Source: JBIQLO01 sp044464175 (lineage in GTDB: Bacteria; Planctomycetota; Phycisphaerae; Tepidisphaerales; Tepidisphaeraceae). Taken from it: DNA of 27,530 nt. Below are positions 15,594 through 23,279 of this stretch, piece by piece. The notes under the pieces are model-generated. The model ran no database searches. It saw only the letters and a list, made by a program, of their open reading frames with translations, and was not told the DNA's origin. The stretch is taken from assembly GCA_044464175.1 (NCBI GenBank), contig JBIQLO010000029.1:1-27530 (forward strand). The letters run 5' to 3'. Every line of letters starts with the position of its first letter. Within the stretch, counting starts at the first letter, position 1. A program made the translations under genes and the position numbers.

Positions 15594-16100
15594 CTATTTT
15601 CCCGATGACCCTCCGTAAAACAAGGCTTTTAGCACCACCAGCGTGGCAGAAGCAGAGCGTATGGGGGTGGGGTAGCCGTACATCGCCAGCCGCCGCCGCA
15701 CCTTGCGCCGCAGGTCGGCCCGCACCGATTCCCGCTGAGCCCAGTCGAGCTTGGGCATCTTCTTCACTATCTCCACTAGCGCATCGTAGAATGCTGCTTC
15801 TTCGCTTCTCACACCCACCGGGCCAGTTCCAGCAATTGTGCGATCATTTCGGCGGTGGTGATCTGCTGGTTCGTGTAGCCGACCATCGCCTTCTGGAGCG
15901 ATTCGCGAAACTTGCGCGCCTGCACCAGGTTCGTCCGCTCGCTGATCTTTATCTGATGAGTCAGCAGTTTTCGAAGCGTCTGCAGCGCGAGGTTGTTTTG
16001 CTCCAACGCGCTGACCCGGTTCAGAAAATCATCGCTGAGGATGTCCAGCCGCGCGGCATAAAGTCCGGCAGTGGCGAAGAGGTCAAGATATTCCTACCCG
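15594..16100 (-). pseudogene. hsdR: C-terminal remnant of type I restriction subunit HsdR
   Basis: Two minus-strand frames together resemble the C-terminal helical domain of HsdR (DUF3387-like). The upstream frame gives DLFATAGLYAARLDILSDDF, then NLALQTLRKLL and NLVQARKFRESLQKA, ending LLELARWV at 15809. The downstream frame begins around 15818 with SEEAAFYDALVE and continues KLDWAQRESVRADLRRKVRR and MYGYP. The frame changes at about 15815 and residues expected between the blocks are missing, so at least one frameshift and deletions occurred. The motor and nuclease domains are absent and no hsdM or hsdS is nearby. This is a decayed fragment of a former restriction system. Confidence 0.75.
15635..15659 (+). 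repeat. 25-bp repeat, copy 2
   Basis: This copy matches 15054-15078 with a single C-to-A change. It falls in the coding end of the HsdR remnant, near the codons after MYGYP. Confidence 0.6.
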
Positions 16101-16282
16101 TCGGCATCCCACAGCCGGCATCCCTACCCGTGGGTCACGGCGATGGGAAGTCGGCAGAAAATTTGGTTCAGGGCGCTTTGGCCGCGTTGAACAATGGTGG
16201 GCATAGGGGCTATCCATTGCGGGGGAGGGATTAAAGAAGAGGATCCGATTCCCAGGGCCAAACGCCCGTGCCACTTTCAAAC

Positions 16283-18020
16283 CGACGCACCCCCACGTGC
16301 GTGGGGAACATCGATCCCCAAGAATCTCAAACAGGCACGAAGCCGGTTCACCCCCACGTGGGTGGGGAACATACGATCATCGGGCAGGCTGGCAGGGCCT
16401 CGTTCGGTTCACCCCCACGTGCGTGGGGAACATCACGCTCATCGAACAGCCGATCATTTCGCCGCCGGTTCACCCCCACGTGCGTAAGGAACATGTGTTC
16501 AACATCCCCGCCCCCAATGCCCATCCCGGTTCACCCCCACGTGCGTGGGGAACATGCCGTCGCCGCAATGTCGGTGTCGATCATCGCCGGTTCACCCCCA
16601 CGTGCGTGGGGAACATAGCGAGACGTTGCCACCGGCGTCGGTCGCCAGCGGTTCACCCCCACGTGCGTGGGGAACATGGAAAACCCCGCCCTCGGCCGCG
16701 GGTCGTTGTCGGTTCACCCCCACGTGCGTGGGGAACATCCCTCCCGGCCATACTCGGCCGCGTAATACCCCGGTTCACCCCCACGTGCGTGGGGAACATG
16801 GATATACACTCGATTATGTCAACAACCATGCCGGTTCACCCCCACGTGCGTGGGGAACATCGAACCCGAGATTCCCTCGGCGAGCCAGGCAACGGTTCAC
16901 CCCCACGTGCGTGGGGAACATCTCTTTCGTCTCAATGCCATGAAGGGCGATCACGGTTCACCCCCACGTGCGTGGGGAACATGGCTTCGTCCCGGGCCTC
17001 GGCCCGGCAGTCGTCGGTTCACCCCCACGTGCGTGGGGAACATCTGTATTTATAACCCCTTGCGGGTTACTTCCCCGGTTCACCCCCACGTGCGTGGGGA
17101 ACATCTCGACGCCACCTTCTATGACCTGCGCCACACCGGTTCACCCCCACGTGCGTGGGGAACATATCACGCACGGTCTTGGCGATGCGGGCGGTGTCGG
17201 TTCACCCCCACGTGCGTGGGGAACATGGCCGGCGGCTTTTCACCGATGCTGAAATCCGCGGTTCACCCCCACGTGCGTGGGGAACATTTCCCCCTTTTTT
17301 CGCGCCAGTCCCCGTCATACGGTTCACCCCCACGTGCGTGGGGAACATCATGGTCCCGCCGTTCTTGGTCGGCACCGTGAAGGTTCACCCCCACGTGCGT
17401 GGGGAACATTCCCCCAGCCGCTTCAGCTTGCGGATCAGTTCCGGTTCACCCCCACGTGCGTGGGGAACATGAATTAGCTTCTCGCGATTACAAAAGCATG
17501 GACGGTTCACCCCCACGTGCGTGGGGAACATACGCAATCGGCGGGGCGGCAATGGTATGGCATCGGTTCACCCCCACGTGCGTGAGGAACATGGAACCAC
17601 CTGATGACCACCATCAAGGGTACATCGGTTCACCCCCACGTGCGTGGGGAACATGTCCAATTGTTGAGAGGTGGGGGACGCCAAATCGGTTCACCCCCAC
17701 GTGCGTGGGGAACATGGGATACCTGGGATGCTGATCGTATCGCGTGGCGGTTCACCCCCACGTGCGTGGGGAACATTTGTCGGCGATCTCATCCAGCCGC
17801 TTGCCGATCGGTTCACCCCCACGTGCGTGGGGAACATTGCAGGTCATCCAGGCTGATGCCACGCAGAGGCGGTTCACCCCCACGTGCGTGGGGAACATGT
17901 CTATCGCGGCCTGATGGAGCCGCCCCACCGCGGTTCACCCCCACGTGCGTGGGGAACATGCTTCCACGATTGCCACGGCGGTGTGGAACGCCGGTTCACC
18001 CCCACGTGCGTGGGGAACAT
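16283..18020 (-). CRISPR. Type I-E CRISPR array, 29 repeats and 28 spacers
   Basis: The repeat is 29 bases. On the plus strand it reads CGGTTCACCCCCACGTGCGT followed by GGGGAACAT. In the sense (minus) orientation it starts ATGTTCCCC and ends GTGAACCG, which would be the 8-nt crRNA 5' handle after Cas6e cleavage. The stem is CCCCAC/GTGGGG around GCAC. Spacers are 32 bases except one of 33 (17593-17625). Variant repeats are at 16283 (three changes), 16344 (one), 16466 (two), 17564 (one) and 17381 (first base A). Degenerate copies cluster at the low-coordinate end, marking it as leader-distal. The leader-proximal end is therefore 18020, next to cas2. The array is on the same strand as the cas genes. 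Confidence 0.99.
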
Positions 18021-18029
18021 ACTGGATTT

Positions 18030-18311
18030 TTAGTCGCTGGCGCGGGTTTTTGCCAGCTTAATGCCATCGAAGTCTTCGATCAGGCGTTTGGTATTGCCGC
18101 TGGTCAGGATGGTGAAGCCCTGTTCGTTGTTGTAGGGATGAATGAGTATGGCCGCGCCGCCTTTAAGGCTTTTACATACCCGCTGCCAAAGGCGCTGACG
18201 GACACGGGCGGAAAGGGTTCCGACAAACAGGCCGGTGTGCGGCTGGAGCATCCAGCGGGTCAGTTCGCCGCGCAAACCTGGCGGGACGCGTTGGAGAATC
18301 ATCACGACCAT
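18030..18311 (-). CDS. cas2: Cas2, type I-E
   Basis: This 93-residue protein starts MVVMILQRVPPGLRGELTRW and contains LFVGTLSARVRQRLW and the Cas2e C-terminus. It forms the structural dimer of the Cas1-Cas2 spacer integrase. The chosen ATG (18311) has GGAGG six bases upstream and lies two bases after the cas1 stop. The longer open frame to 18401 only overlaps cas1. The stop codon is separated from the first CRISPR repeat by just nine bases. The 3' end of the gene includes a 15-base palindrome, ATCGAAG-T-CTTCGAT at 18066-18080 on the plus strand. Confidence 0.95.
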   Translation of the reverse strand: MVVMILQRVPPGLRGELTRWMLQPHTGLFVGTLSARVRQRLWQRVCKSLKGGAAILIHPYNNEQGFTILTSGNTKRLIEDFDGIKLAKTRASD

Positions 18312-18313
18312 TG

Positions 18314-19303
18314 TCAACCTCCGCTTTCCGGCGCGCCGCCGCTGTGCGTGGCAAGGATTTGTCCAATGGGGGCTTCGGCGCCAAAGCCAGCCGGGGTCCA
18401 CCAGTCGGCCGGGAGTGCCGGATCGGCGGCATATTCATCTTCGGCGGTTGCCGAGACGGTATCGATATCCAGCAGGCGGGCGATATCGGGGAGGATGCGG
18501 CGGTTGAGCTTTCCTTCGTGGAAACGATCGCGGCAGGCCAGGCGGACGCGGCGGTCCAGGTCCTGCTCTCCCTGGGCGGCGGCGGCGAAGGCCAGGGGAA
18601 TGGTGAAATCGACCTTGTACAGGTCGGCGACATCATAGACGAAGGAAAGCTGCTTGCCGCTGTGGATGAATCCCAGGGCCGGTGAATAGCCTCCGGAGAG
18701 AATGGCGGCATGGCACAGCCCGTACAGGCAGGTGTTGGCAGCGGAGAGGGCGCGGTTGACCGGATCGGCCGCATCCCAGTTCTGCCGCTGGTAGTTGCGT
18801 CCCTGCCATTCGATGCCGTTGGCCGCGGCGGCATCGGCGTAGGCCTGGCGAACGCGGATGCCTTCCTTGCCGCGAAGCTGCTGGAGGGTCAGCGCCTGCA
18901 ATGCATCATCCTGTACATCCGGGAAGCGCTGCAGGTACATGCGGACGACCACCTGAAGCCGCGTCAAGGGGCTGGCCAGGAGCATCGCCTGGCGCAGCAG
19001 GTTGCGGCTGTGTCCCGCGCCGCCCTGGCCGTGGGCGTAGAAGCGAACGGCATGTTCGCCGGTCCAGATCAGCAGGCAATTGCTGTCGGCGGCTGTCTTC
19101 ACCGCTTCGTGGGTGATGCTGGTACCCGGCCCCAGCAGCACCACGGCCAGGGCGGCGGCGGGAACCGATACCGTGCCATCGGCGCGATGAAAGCACAGCG
19201 CCTTGTCTTCCCGGTCCACGACGGCGTGCTCGATGTACAAATAGGTGAGCTTGTCGTCGAAGCGAGGCAGGTCTCGCAGGTCCATCTGGCGGCGGTTTCC
19301 CAT
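18314..19303 (-). CDS. cas1: Cas1, type I-E
   Basis: Cas1e is the catalytic subunit of the spacer integrase. The 329-residue protein shows LTYLYIEHAVVDREDKAL near the N-terminus and NRALSAANTCLYGLCHAAIL, GYSPALGFIHSG and LSFVYDVADLYK, with metal ligands His214 and Asp227. The position of E. coli Glu141 is occupied by His198 (LCHAA), which I recall as common in this branch of Cas1e. Start choice is uncertain: ATG 19303 and ATG 19285 (MDLRDLPRF) both lack a clear ribosome binding site. A gap of about 64 bases separates it from cas6e, the largest in the operon. It overlaps nothing and ends two bases before cas2. Confidence 0.96.
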   Translation of the reverse strand: MGNRRQMDLRDLPRFDDKLTYLYIEHAVVDREDKALCFHRADGTVSVPAAALAVVLLGPGTSITHEAVKTAADSNCLLIWTGEHAVRFYAHGQGGAGHSRNLLRQAMLLASPLTRLQVVVRMYLQRFPDVQDDALQALTLQQLRGKEGIRVRQAYADAAAANGIEWQGRNYQRQNWDAADPVNRALSAANTCLYGLCHAAILSGGYSPALGFIHSGKQLSFVYDVADLYKVDFTIPLAFAAAAQGEQDLDRRVRLACRDRFHEGKLNRRILPDIARLLDIDTVSATAEDEYAADPALPADWWTPAGFGAEAPIGQILATHSGGAPESGG

Positions 19304-19367
19304 ATTGGGAATATTCGGTTGTCAAAGAGCGCGGCCTTGAGCCGTTCATCCATTGCCAGTGAGGCAC

Positions 19368-20258
19368 CTACGGGATCGGCACGATCGAGAGCAGCCCGAA
19401 GCCGAAGGCCTTGGCCGGTCCGATGCCGCAAACGAGCAACTTCTTCAGTTCGGCGACGTCGCCCACTTGAAACACGCCCTCAAATAACACCGACCACCAT
19501 TGCATGCGCTGATTCGCTTGTGGTTCATGCTTTGTGCGCCAACCATGCGCCCAGCCCGGGGTGAATTGCGTCAGGCGGATGGGTGAGCCAGCCGCATCCG
19601 CAAGCTTGCTCCGCAACCAGGTAGCATGATCCTCGAGTGTCGGATTGATGCGCTTTCGCCTGCCATTGGACGAGCCGTCCTGGACCTTGCGGGTAGGATT
19701 GGCGCGCAGGCGGAATCTCACAAGGTCGCCGGATACGATTCGATGCGTCTGCGTGGGGCTGGCGAGCACAAGGGCCTCGCCTTCAAGTTCAATGCGGACG
19801 GGTTGAACTTTCGGGGGAGCAGCCAGCAGAAACGAAGCGTTGCCCACCGGTCTGCCCCGCTCATCCACAGTATCTTTAGTCAGTCCAAAGGCATAATCCC
19901 AATCCGGAGCCTTCTCACCAGCCGATTGGATGATAATGACGGGCCGGCGCACGCCACGGGTCTGGTCGATGGGGTAGTCGATACGGAACAGGAAACCCGC
20001 CTCATCACTGCGAAGATGATGGACATCGCCGGTGTCAGGCTTGCCAGGCAGATCCCGCAGGTTGCTCAGAGCCGTCTCACTATAAGGTGCGCAGTACGCA
20101 TTGAAGAGCTGGTCTGTTGATTCGGGAACCTTCGATGGAAATGCCATGCACAGCCGCTGGTGGACGCGATAGAGATTTCGCAGCCAGCGGCGGGTGATGT
20201 TCCAGTCCGGCCGGTCGGGATTGTCGCCGATGTTGATGAGCAGATGGGAGTGAAACAT
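19368..20258 (-). CDS. cas6e: Cas6e, crRNA-processing endoribonuclease
   Basis: Cas6e cuts the CRISPR transcript 3' of the repeat hairpin and stays bound to the crRNA 3' end in Cascade. The 296-residue protein has the general-base histidine region YRVHQRLCMAF (His33) and the C-terminal Gly-rich loop CGIGPAKAFGFGLLSI at about 276-291, both diagnostic. It is longer than E. coli Cas6e (199 residues), with an extended middle region (about 95-190). The start ATG lies three bases after the cas5e stop, so translation is probably coupled. The cognate repeat hairpin is present in the adjacent array. Confidence 0.95.
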   Translation of the reverse strand: MFHSHLLINIGDNPDRPDWNITRRWLRNLYRVHQRLCMAFPSKVPESTDQLFNAYCAPYSETALSNLRDLPGKPDTGDVHHLRSDEAGFLFRIDYPIDQTRGVRRPVIIIQSAGEKAPDWDYAFGLTKDTVDERGRPVGNASFLLAAPPKVQPVRIELEGEALVLASPTQTHRIVSGDLVRFRLRANPTRKVQDGSSNGRRKRINPTLEDHATWLRSKLADAAGSPIRLTQFTPGWAHGWRTKHEPQANQRMQWWSVLFEGVFQVGDVAELKKLLVCGIGPAKAFGFGLLSIVPIP

Positions 20259-20261
20259 CGT

Positions 20262-21470
20262 TCAATCCTCCTCCTCGAGTTGCTGTCGCCGAACAGCCTC
20301 GGGCGCTTGGCGTAGAGCGCGGCGGCGGCCTTCCTCGCTGCGGAATCGCACGATTTCATCCCGCGTTCGCAGAATATCGTCGCGCCAGCAGGCTTCGCAG
20401 GGATCGATGCGGTCCAGTCCCATCCCCAGGCCGTATTCGATCATGGTGACGGCATCGTGGCACAGTCGGCAGAGGGAGCGCAGCTCCTCAATCTGCTCGT
20501 TGCCCCCTGCATGGCGGTAGGTGACATGCTGGACCGTGGTGGCGGGGGATTTGCAGAAGACGCACAGGCCATGGTCGTGCAGCAGCCGGCGCGGGCGCAT
20601 ACCGCGCGGCTCTTTTGTGATCGTGCCCGTTGTTTCGTTCTTAACATCGATCAGCGATTCGCTCGTCCAGTCCGAACTGCTGTAATTGGCGCGCGGGCGG
20701 GGCGGCGGGGGCGTGCGCTGCTGCAGCGGCTGGCCGACCGACGCGCTGACCACGTCGCGCATCACAAATCTGGCCTCGTGTGCCGGCGGATCGAACGAAA
20801 ATGGAACGTCGTACCACACTTGGGCCTCTTGAGGCGCAACCGGCTGGGATTTACTTTCGCGCCACTCGAACAGGCACGACAGGCCAATGGACGCTCCGCG
20901 GGGCGCATCCTCCTGGTATCTCGGAGACCACGGCACGGCGCTGAGGGCGGCCTTGAGATCACCTTCCACCATCGGATTGGTCCATGTCTCGCCCTTGCGT
21001 GGCCGAGTGAAAACGGGCAGCGACGGTGGACACGACTTGCGGCCGAGATACAGTGCCCACTGGGGGCGGCTAAGGGCATCGGCGACCTGCTGGACCATCG
21101 CGGCATCACCCTGCAACGCAACGAGAAAACTGGCATCGGCCAGATATTCCCGGCGGGTGATGAGTGTTCCCTGAGCCCCGGTCTTGATTCCTCCGCCGGC
21201 CGTGGTCATGCCTGTGCCCGCGCCGACGGTGTGCCAGTCCCACCAGCGCGTGCCGGGGCGATCGATGCGCACGCCCATGTTCAGCTCATTGAGTTTCGGA
21301 AGGTGCTTGCATGCCGCCTGGCGCGACAGGCCCATGGCGCAGCAGATCAGCCCCAGGACGCCCGACTTGGTCGGCGCTTCCATGGTGCGTCGGATGACGA
21401 ACTTGGAGGGATCGCCCCAGGACTGGAGCGGGCCTTCGAGGCGCAGAAATAGGGTATTGGCCTGGCTCAT
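20262..21470 (-). CDS. cas5e: Cas5e fused to a C-terminal HNH endonuclease domain
   Basis: Residues 1 to about 250 are Cas5e, which caps the crRNA 5' handle in Cascade: LFLRLEGPLQSWGD, PTKSGVLGLICCAMG and TRREYLADASFLVAL. A Pro-rich linker (about 253-262, TPPPPRPR) leads to an HNH domain at about 295-345. It has Cys303-x2-Cys306, the His315 region (VQHVTYRHAGGNEQ), then LRSLC334RLC337H338. The two Cys pairs should hold a structural zinc; His315 is the likely catalytic base and His338 a metal ligand. A further CxxC (358, 361) and a charged tail follow. Typical Cas5e proteins end near 225-250 residues. Start ATGA overlaps the cas7e stop. No cas3 accompanies the operon, so this domain is the likely target-cutting nuclease. 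Confidence 0.95.
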   Translation of the reverse strand: MSQANTLFLRLEGPLQSWGDPSKFVIRRTMEAPTKSGVLGLICCAMGLSRQAACKHLPKLNELNMGVRIDRPGTRWWDWHTVGAGTGMTTAGGGIKTGAQGTLITRREYLADASFLVALQGDAAMVQQVADALSRPQWALYLGRKSCPPSLPVFTRPRKGETWTNPMVEGDLKAALSAVPWSPRYQEDAPRGASIGLSCLFEWRESKSQPVAPQEAQVWYDVPFSFDPPAHEARFVMRDVVSASVGQPLQQRTPPPPRPRANYSSSDWTSESLIDVKNETTGTITKEPRGMRPRRLLHDHGLCVFCKSPATTVQHVTYRHAGGNEQIEELRSLCRLCHDAVTMIEYGLGMGLDRIDPCEACWRDDILRTRDEIVRFRSEEGRRRALRQAPEAVRRQQLEEED

Positions 21471-22642
21471 TGGGCTGCTCCGGCGGCGGCAGGCTGATCC
21501 GGCTTGACTTTTGCCATGACGCCATTCACGAACTCCGTAAAGTTCCCGAAGTTGCCCATTTTTTTGCGGTCATCCGCGATGATGGGCTTTTCATCTTGAT
21601 TCGCGCGATACGTCAGCGCATACCGGTTGGACGGCGAGAACCAGAATCGGTCTGCCTTGATTCCATATCCGTCGGCGATTTCATGCACGTATTGCCCAAG
21701 CCGGGCGATGCTTTCGCCAATCAGCCCGCCCTTCGCCCTTTCAGGAACCGGATCGGCAAATGCGTTGGCGTAGCTCACCGGGGTGCGGGAGTCGGTCTTG
21801 ACCTCCACGAGAATACCGTCCGGACAGTTGAAGGCCGCGAACGCGTGCTGCTTGCCGGAGGGGTGGGCCTTTGCCGCGGCTTCAAGGAAACATTTGACGG
21901 TCTTGGTCGCAAGTTCCTCGTCACCACCGAGGTTTTTTAGCAGTTGCTCCCAGTCAATGGAGAAGTGCTTGTAGAAACAGGCGGAATTGAACATGGCCTC
22001 GCCGGGATGAGCTGCGCCGGCATCCGGGCCGGGCACGTCGTCCGCGGCCGTGAAGTAATCGACTTCGTTTACAACTGCGTGGGTGGAAAGCGCGTGCGCC
22101 GCGGAAAGCGCCGCTTCAACCGTGAATCTGCCCTTGAGGCTTTCGAACGGGCCTTTGGCGGCGAACTCCGTCATACGACCACAAAGGGCGATGTCAGGGG
22201 TTTTGACGAATTACCCGATGATTTGCGCAAAGCGATCGCCCAAGTTGTTGTCTCCGTCGCGCAACGCAGCGCCCATTTCGTTAATGACCGATTGGGGCAG
22301 AAAAAATATGACATCAGACCTATATACCTCGCGCTCATCCAAGCCGACGCCACCGTCTTTAAACACCTTCTGAATTGCGTCGAGATGGGCTTGTTCGGGT
22401 GCATTGCCAGGACCAGCGGCGGCTCTGGCAATTTCTTCAATCAGCCGCCGTGTGCGCACGCCGCCGTCTCGTTCCAGCGCCGCGGCGAACTCCGGGCTGC
22501 GGCGAATGCTGCGCTTGAGGCATTGGCTGGAGATGCGCGCCCGTGTGACGCCGCCGAAGATGCAGGTCTTGGGCGCGCCCAGGTCATCGCGGTTGAGGTT
22601 GGATGGGCTGTGGTTCTGGATCATGTGGATCTCAATCAGCAT
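21467..22642 (-). pseudogene. cas7e: Cas7e, interrupted by one in-frame stop codon
   Basis: Cas7e forms the crRNA-binding backbone of Cascade. From the ATG at 22642, preceded by AAGGAG at six bases, the frame gives MLIEIHMIQNHSPSNLNRDD, APKTCIFGGVTRARISSQCLKRSIR and FFLPQSVINEM. It then meets TAA at 22211-22213, codon 144. The same frame continues without a shift: FVKTPDIALCGRM, FTVEAALSAAHALSTH, FNSACFYKHFSIDW, SYANAFADP. Without the stop it would be a normal Cas7e of about 391 residues. The next Met codon (22174) has no ribosome binding site. Possibilities are a nonsense mutation, a single-base sequence error or readthrough. Both halves look well conserved, so the event is recent or an error. 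Confidence 0.93.
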
Positions 22643-23279
22643 GGTTTGCTCCTTTTGCTTTATGGGTGGCGGCATGCAGGTACTCACATGCCCACAGGTC
22701 CTGCGGAGTGCGGTGTGACTCGCGACAGCGGATGAGGGCTTCGTGCGCGTCTAGGCGGCCTTTTTGCCAGGTATCGTCGGTATTGAACTGTCTGTCCCAC
22801 GCGGACAGGTCATCCAGCAGCAGCGCCCAGTCGATGCCTTTGATTCCGGCGCCATGAGGCACGCGTCCCAGGACTGCCCGGCCGACCTGATCCAGCGCCC
22901 ACGTCAGCCGTGGCTCGATATCGGTTAGCGACGAGCAGATGACGGCGTCAAAGCGGGTGCGGAAGCGATTGCGCTCGTGGTAGTCGGGCGGGTCCTGCGG
23001 TTCGCATTCGCCCAGCACCGCGGGCAGGGACGGCCCAAATCCCGACTCGGGCCTGAGATGGGGAATCATCGATGCGGCGAACAACTTGGCCACAAGCCAC
23101 GACACTTCGCATCGGGGGGTTCGCGCATTGCTTTGCCGCAACGGCCACCAGCGGCCAGTGAACAAGTCAAAGCCCGCCACCGTGTGGTCCAGTGGTTGAC
23201 CGGCGAGACGGCGCAGGGCCGAGCGCTCTCCTTCCTTGAGATCCGCAAGCTGTTGGATGAAGTCGACGGCGGAGCTCAC
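22632..23279 (-). CDS. cas11e: Cas11e (Cse2), Cascade small subunit
   Basis: Cas11e forms the dimeric belly of Cascade that stabilises the R-loop. The 215-residue helical protein has ALRRLAGQPLDHTV near the N-terminus, RFDAVICSSLTDIEPRL in the middle and the family signature GIDWALLLDDLSAWDR near residue 155. It starts with GTG at 23279, overlapping the TGA of cas8e, and its stop overlaps the cas7e start by 11 bases, so the genes are translationally linked. The length is slightly above that of E. coli Cse2 (160 residues). Confidence 0.92.
   Translation of the reverse strand: MSSAVDFIQQLADLKEGERSALRRLAGQPLDHTVAGFDLFTGRWWPLRQSNARTPRCEVSWLVAKLFAASMIPHLRPESGFGPSLPAVLGECEPQDPPDYHERNRFRTRFDAVICSSLTDIEPRLTWALDQVGRAVLGRVPHGAGIKGIDWALLLDDLSAWDRQFNTDDTWQKGRLDAHEALIRCRESHRTPQDLWACEYLHAATHKAKGANHAD

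Noticed and set aside
16083..16280. 65-codon minus-strand frame next to the array
   Set aside because: It is Pro/Arg-rich, has no ribosome binding site, and overlaps the end of the hsdR remnant and the array edge.
16101..16282. CRISPR leader at the low-coordinate end of the array
   Set aside because: The sequence is not AT-rich, the adjacent repeat is the most degenerate, and the repeat orientation points to transcription from the cas2 side.
16268..17856. Long plus-strand reading frames across 16268-17856 with repeated HPHVRGEH-like and SPPRAWGT-like units
   Set aside because: These are translations of the CRISPR repeat with a 61-base period, not a repeat protein.
22211..22213. Stop-codon recoding as explanation for the cas7e TAA
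   Set aside because: TAA ends cas2 and the hicA-like gene in the same window, so general reassignment is not supported.
20457..22735. Long open frames on the plus strand opposite cas5e and cas7e
   Set aside because: They are antisense shadows of GC-rich cas genes, with no family similarity or ribosome binding sites.
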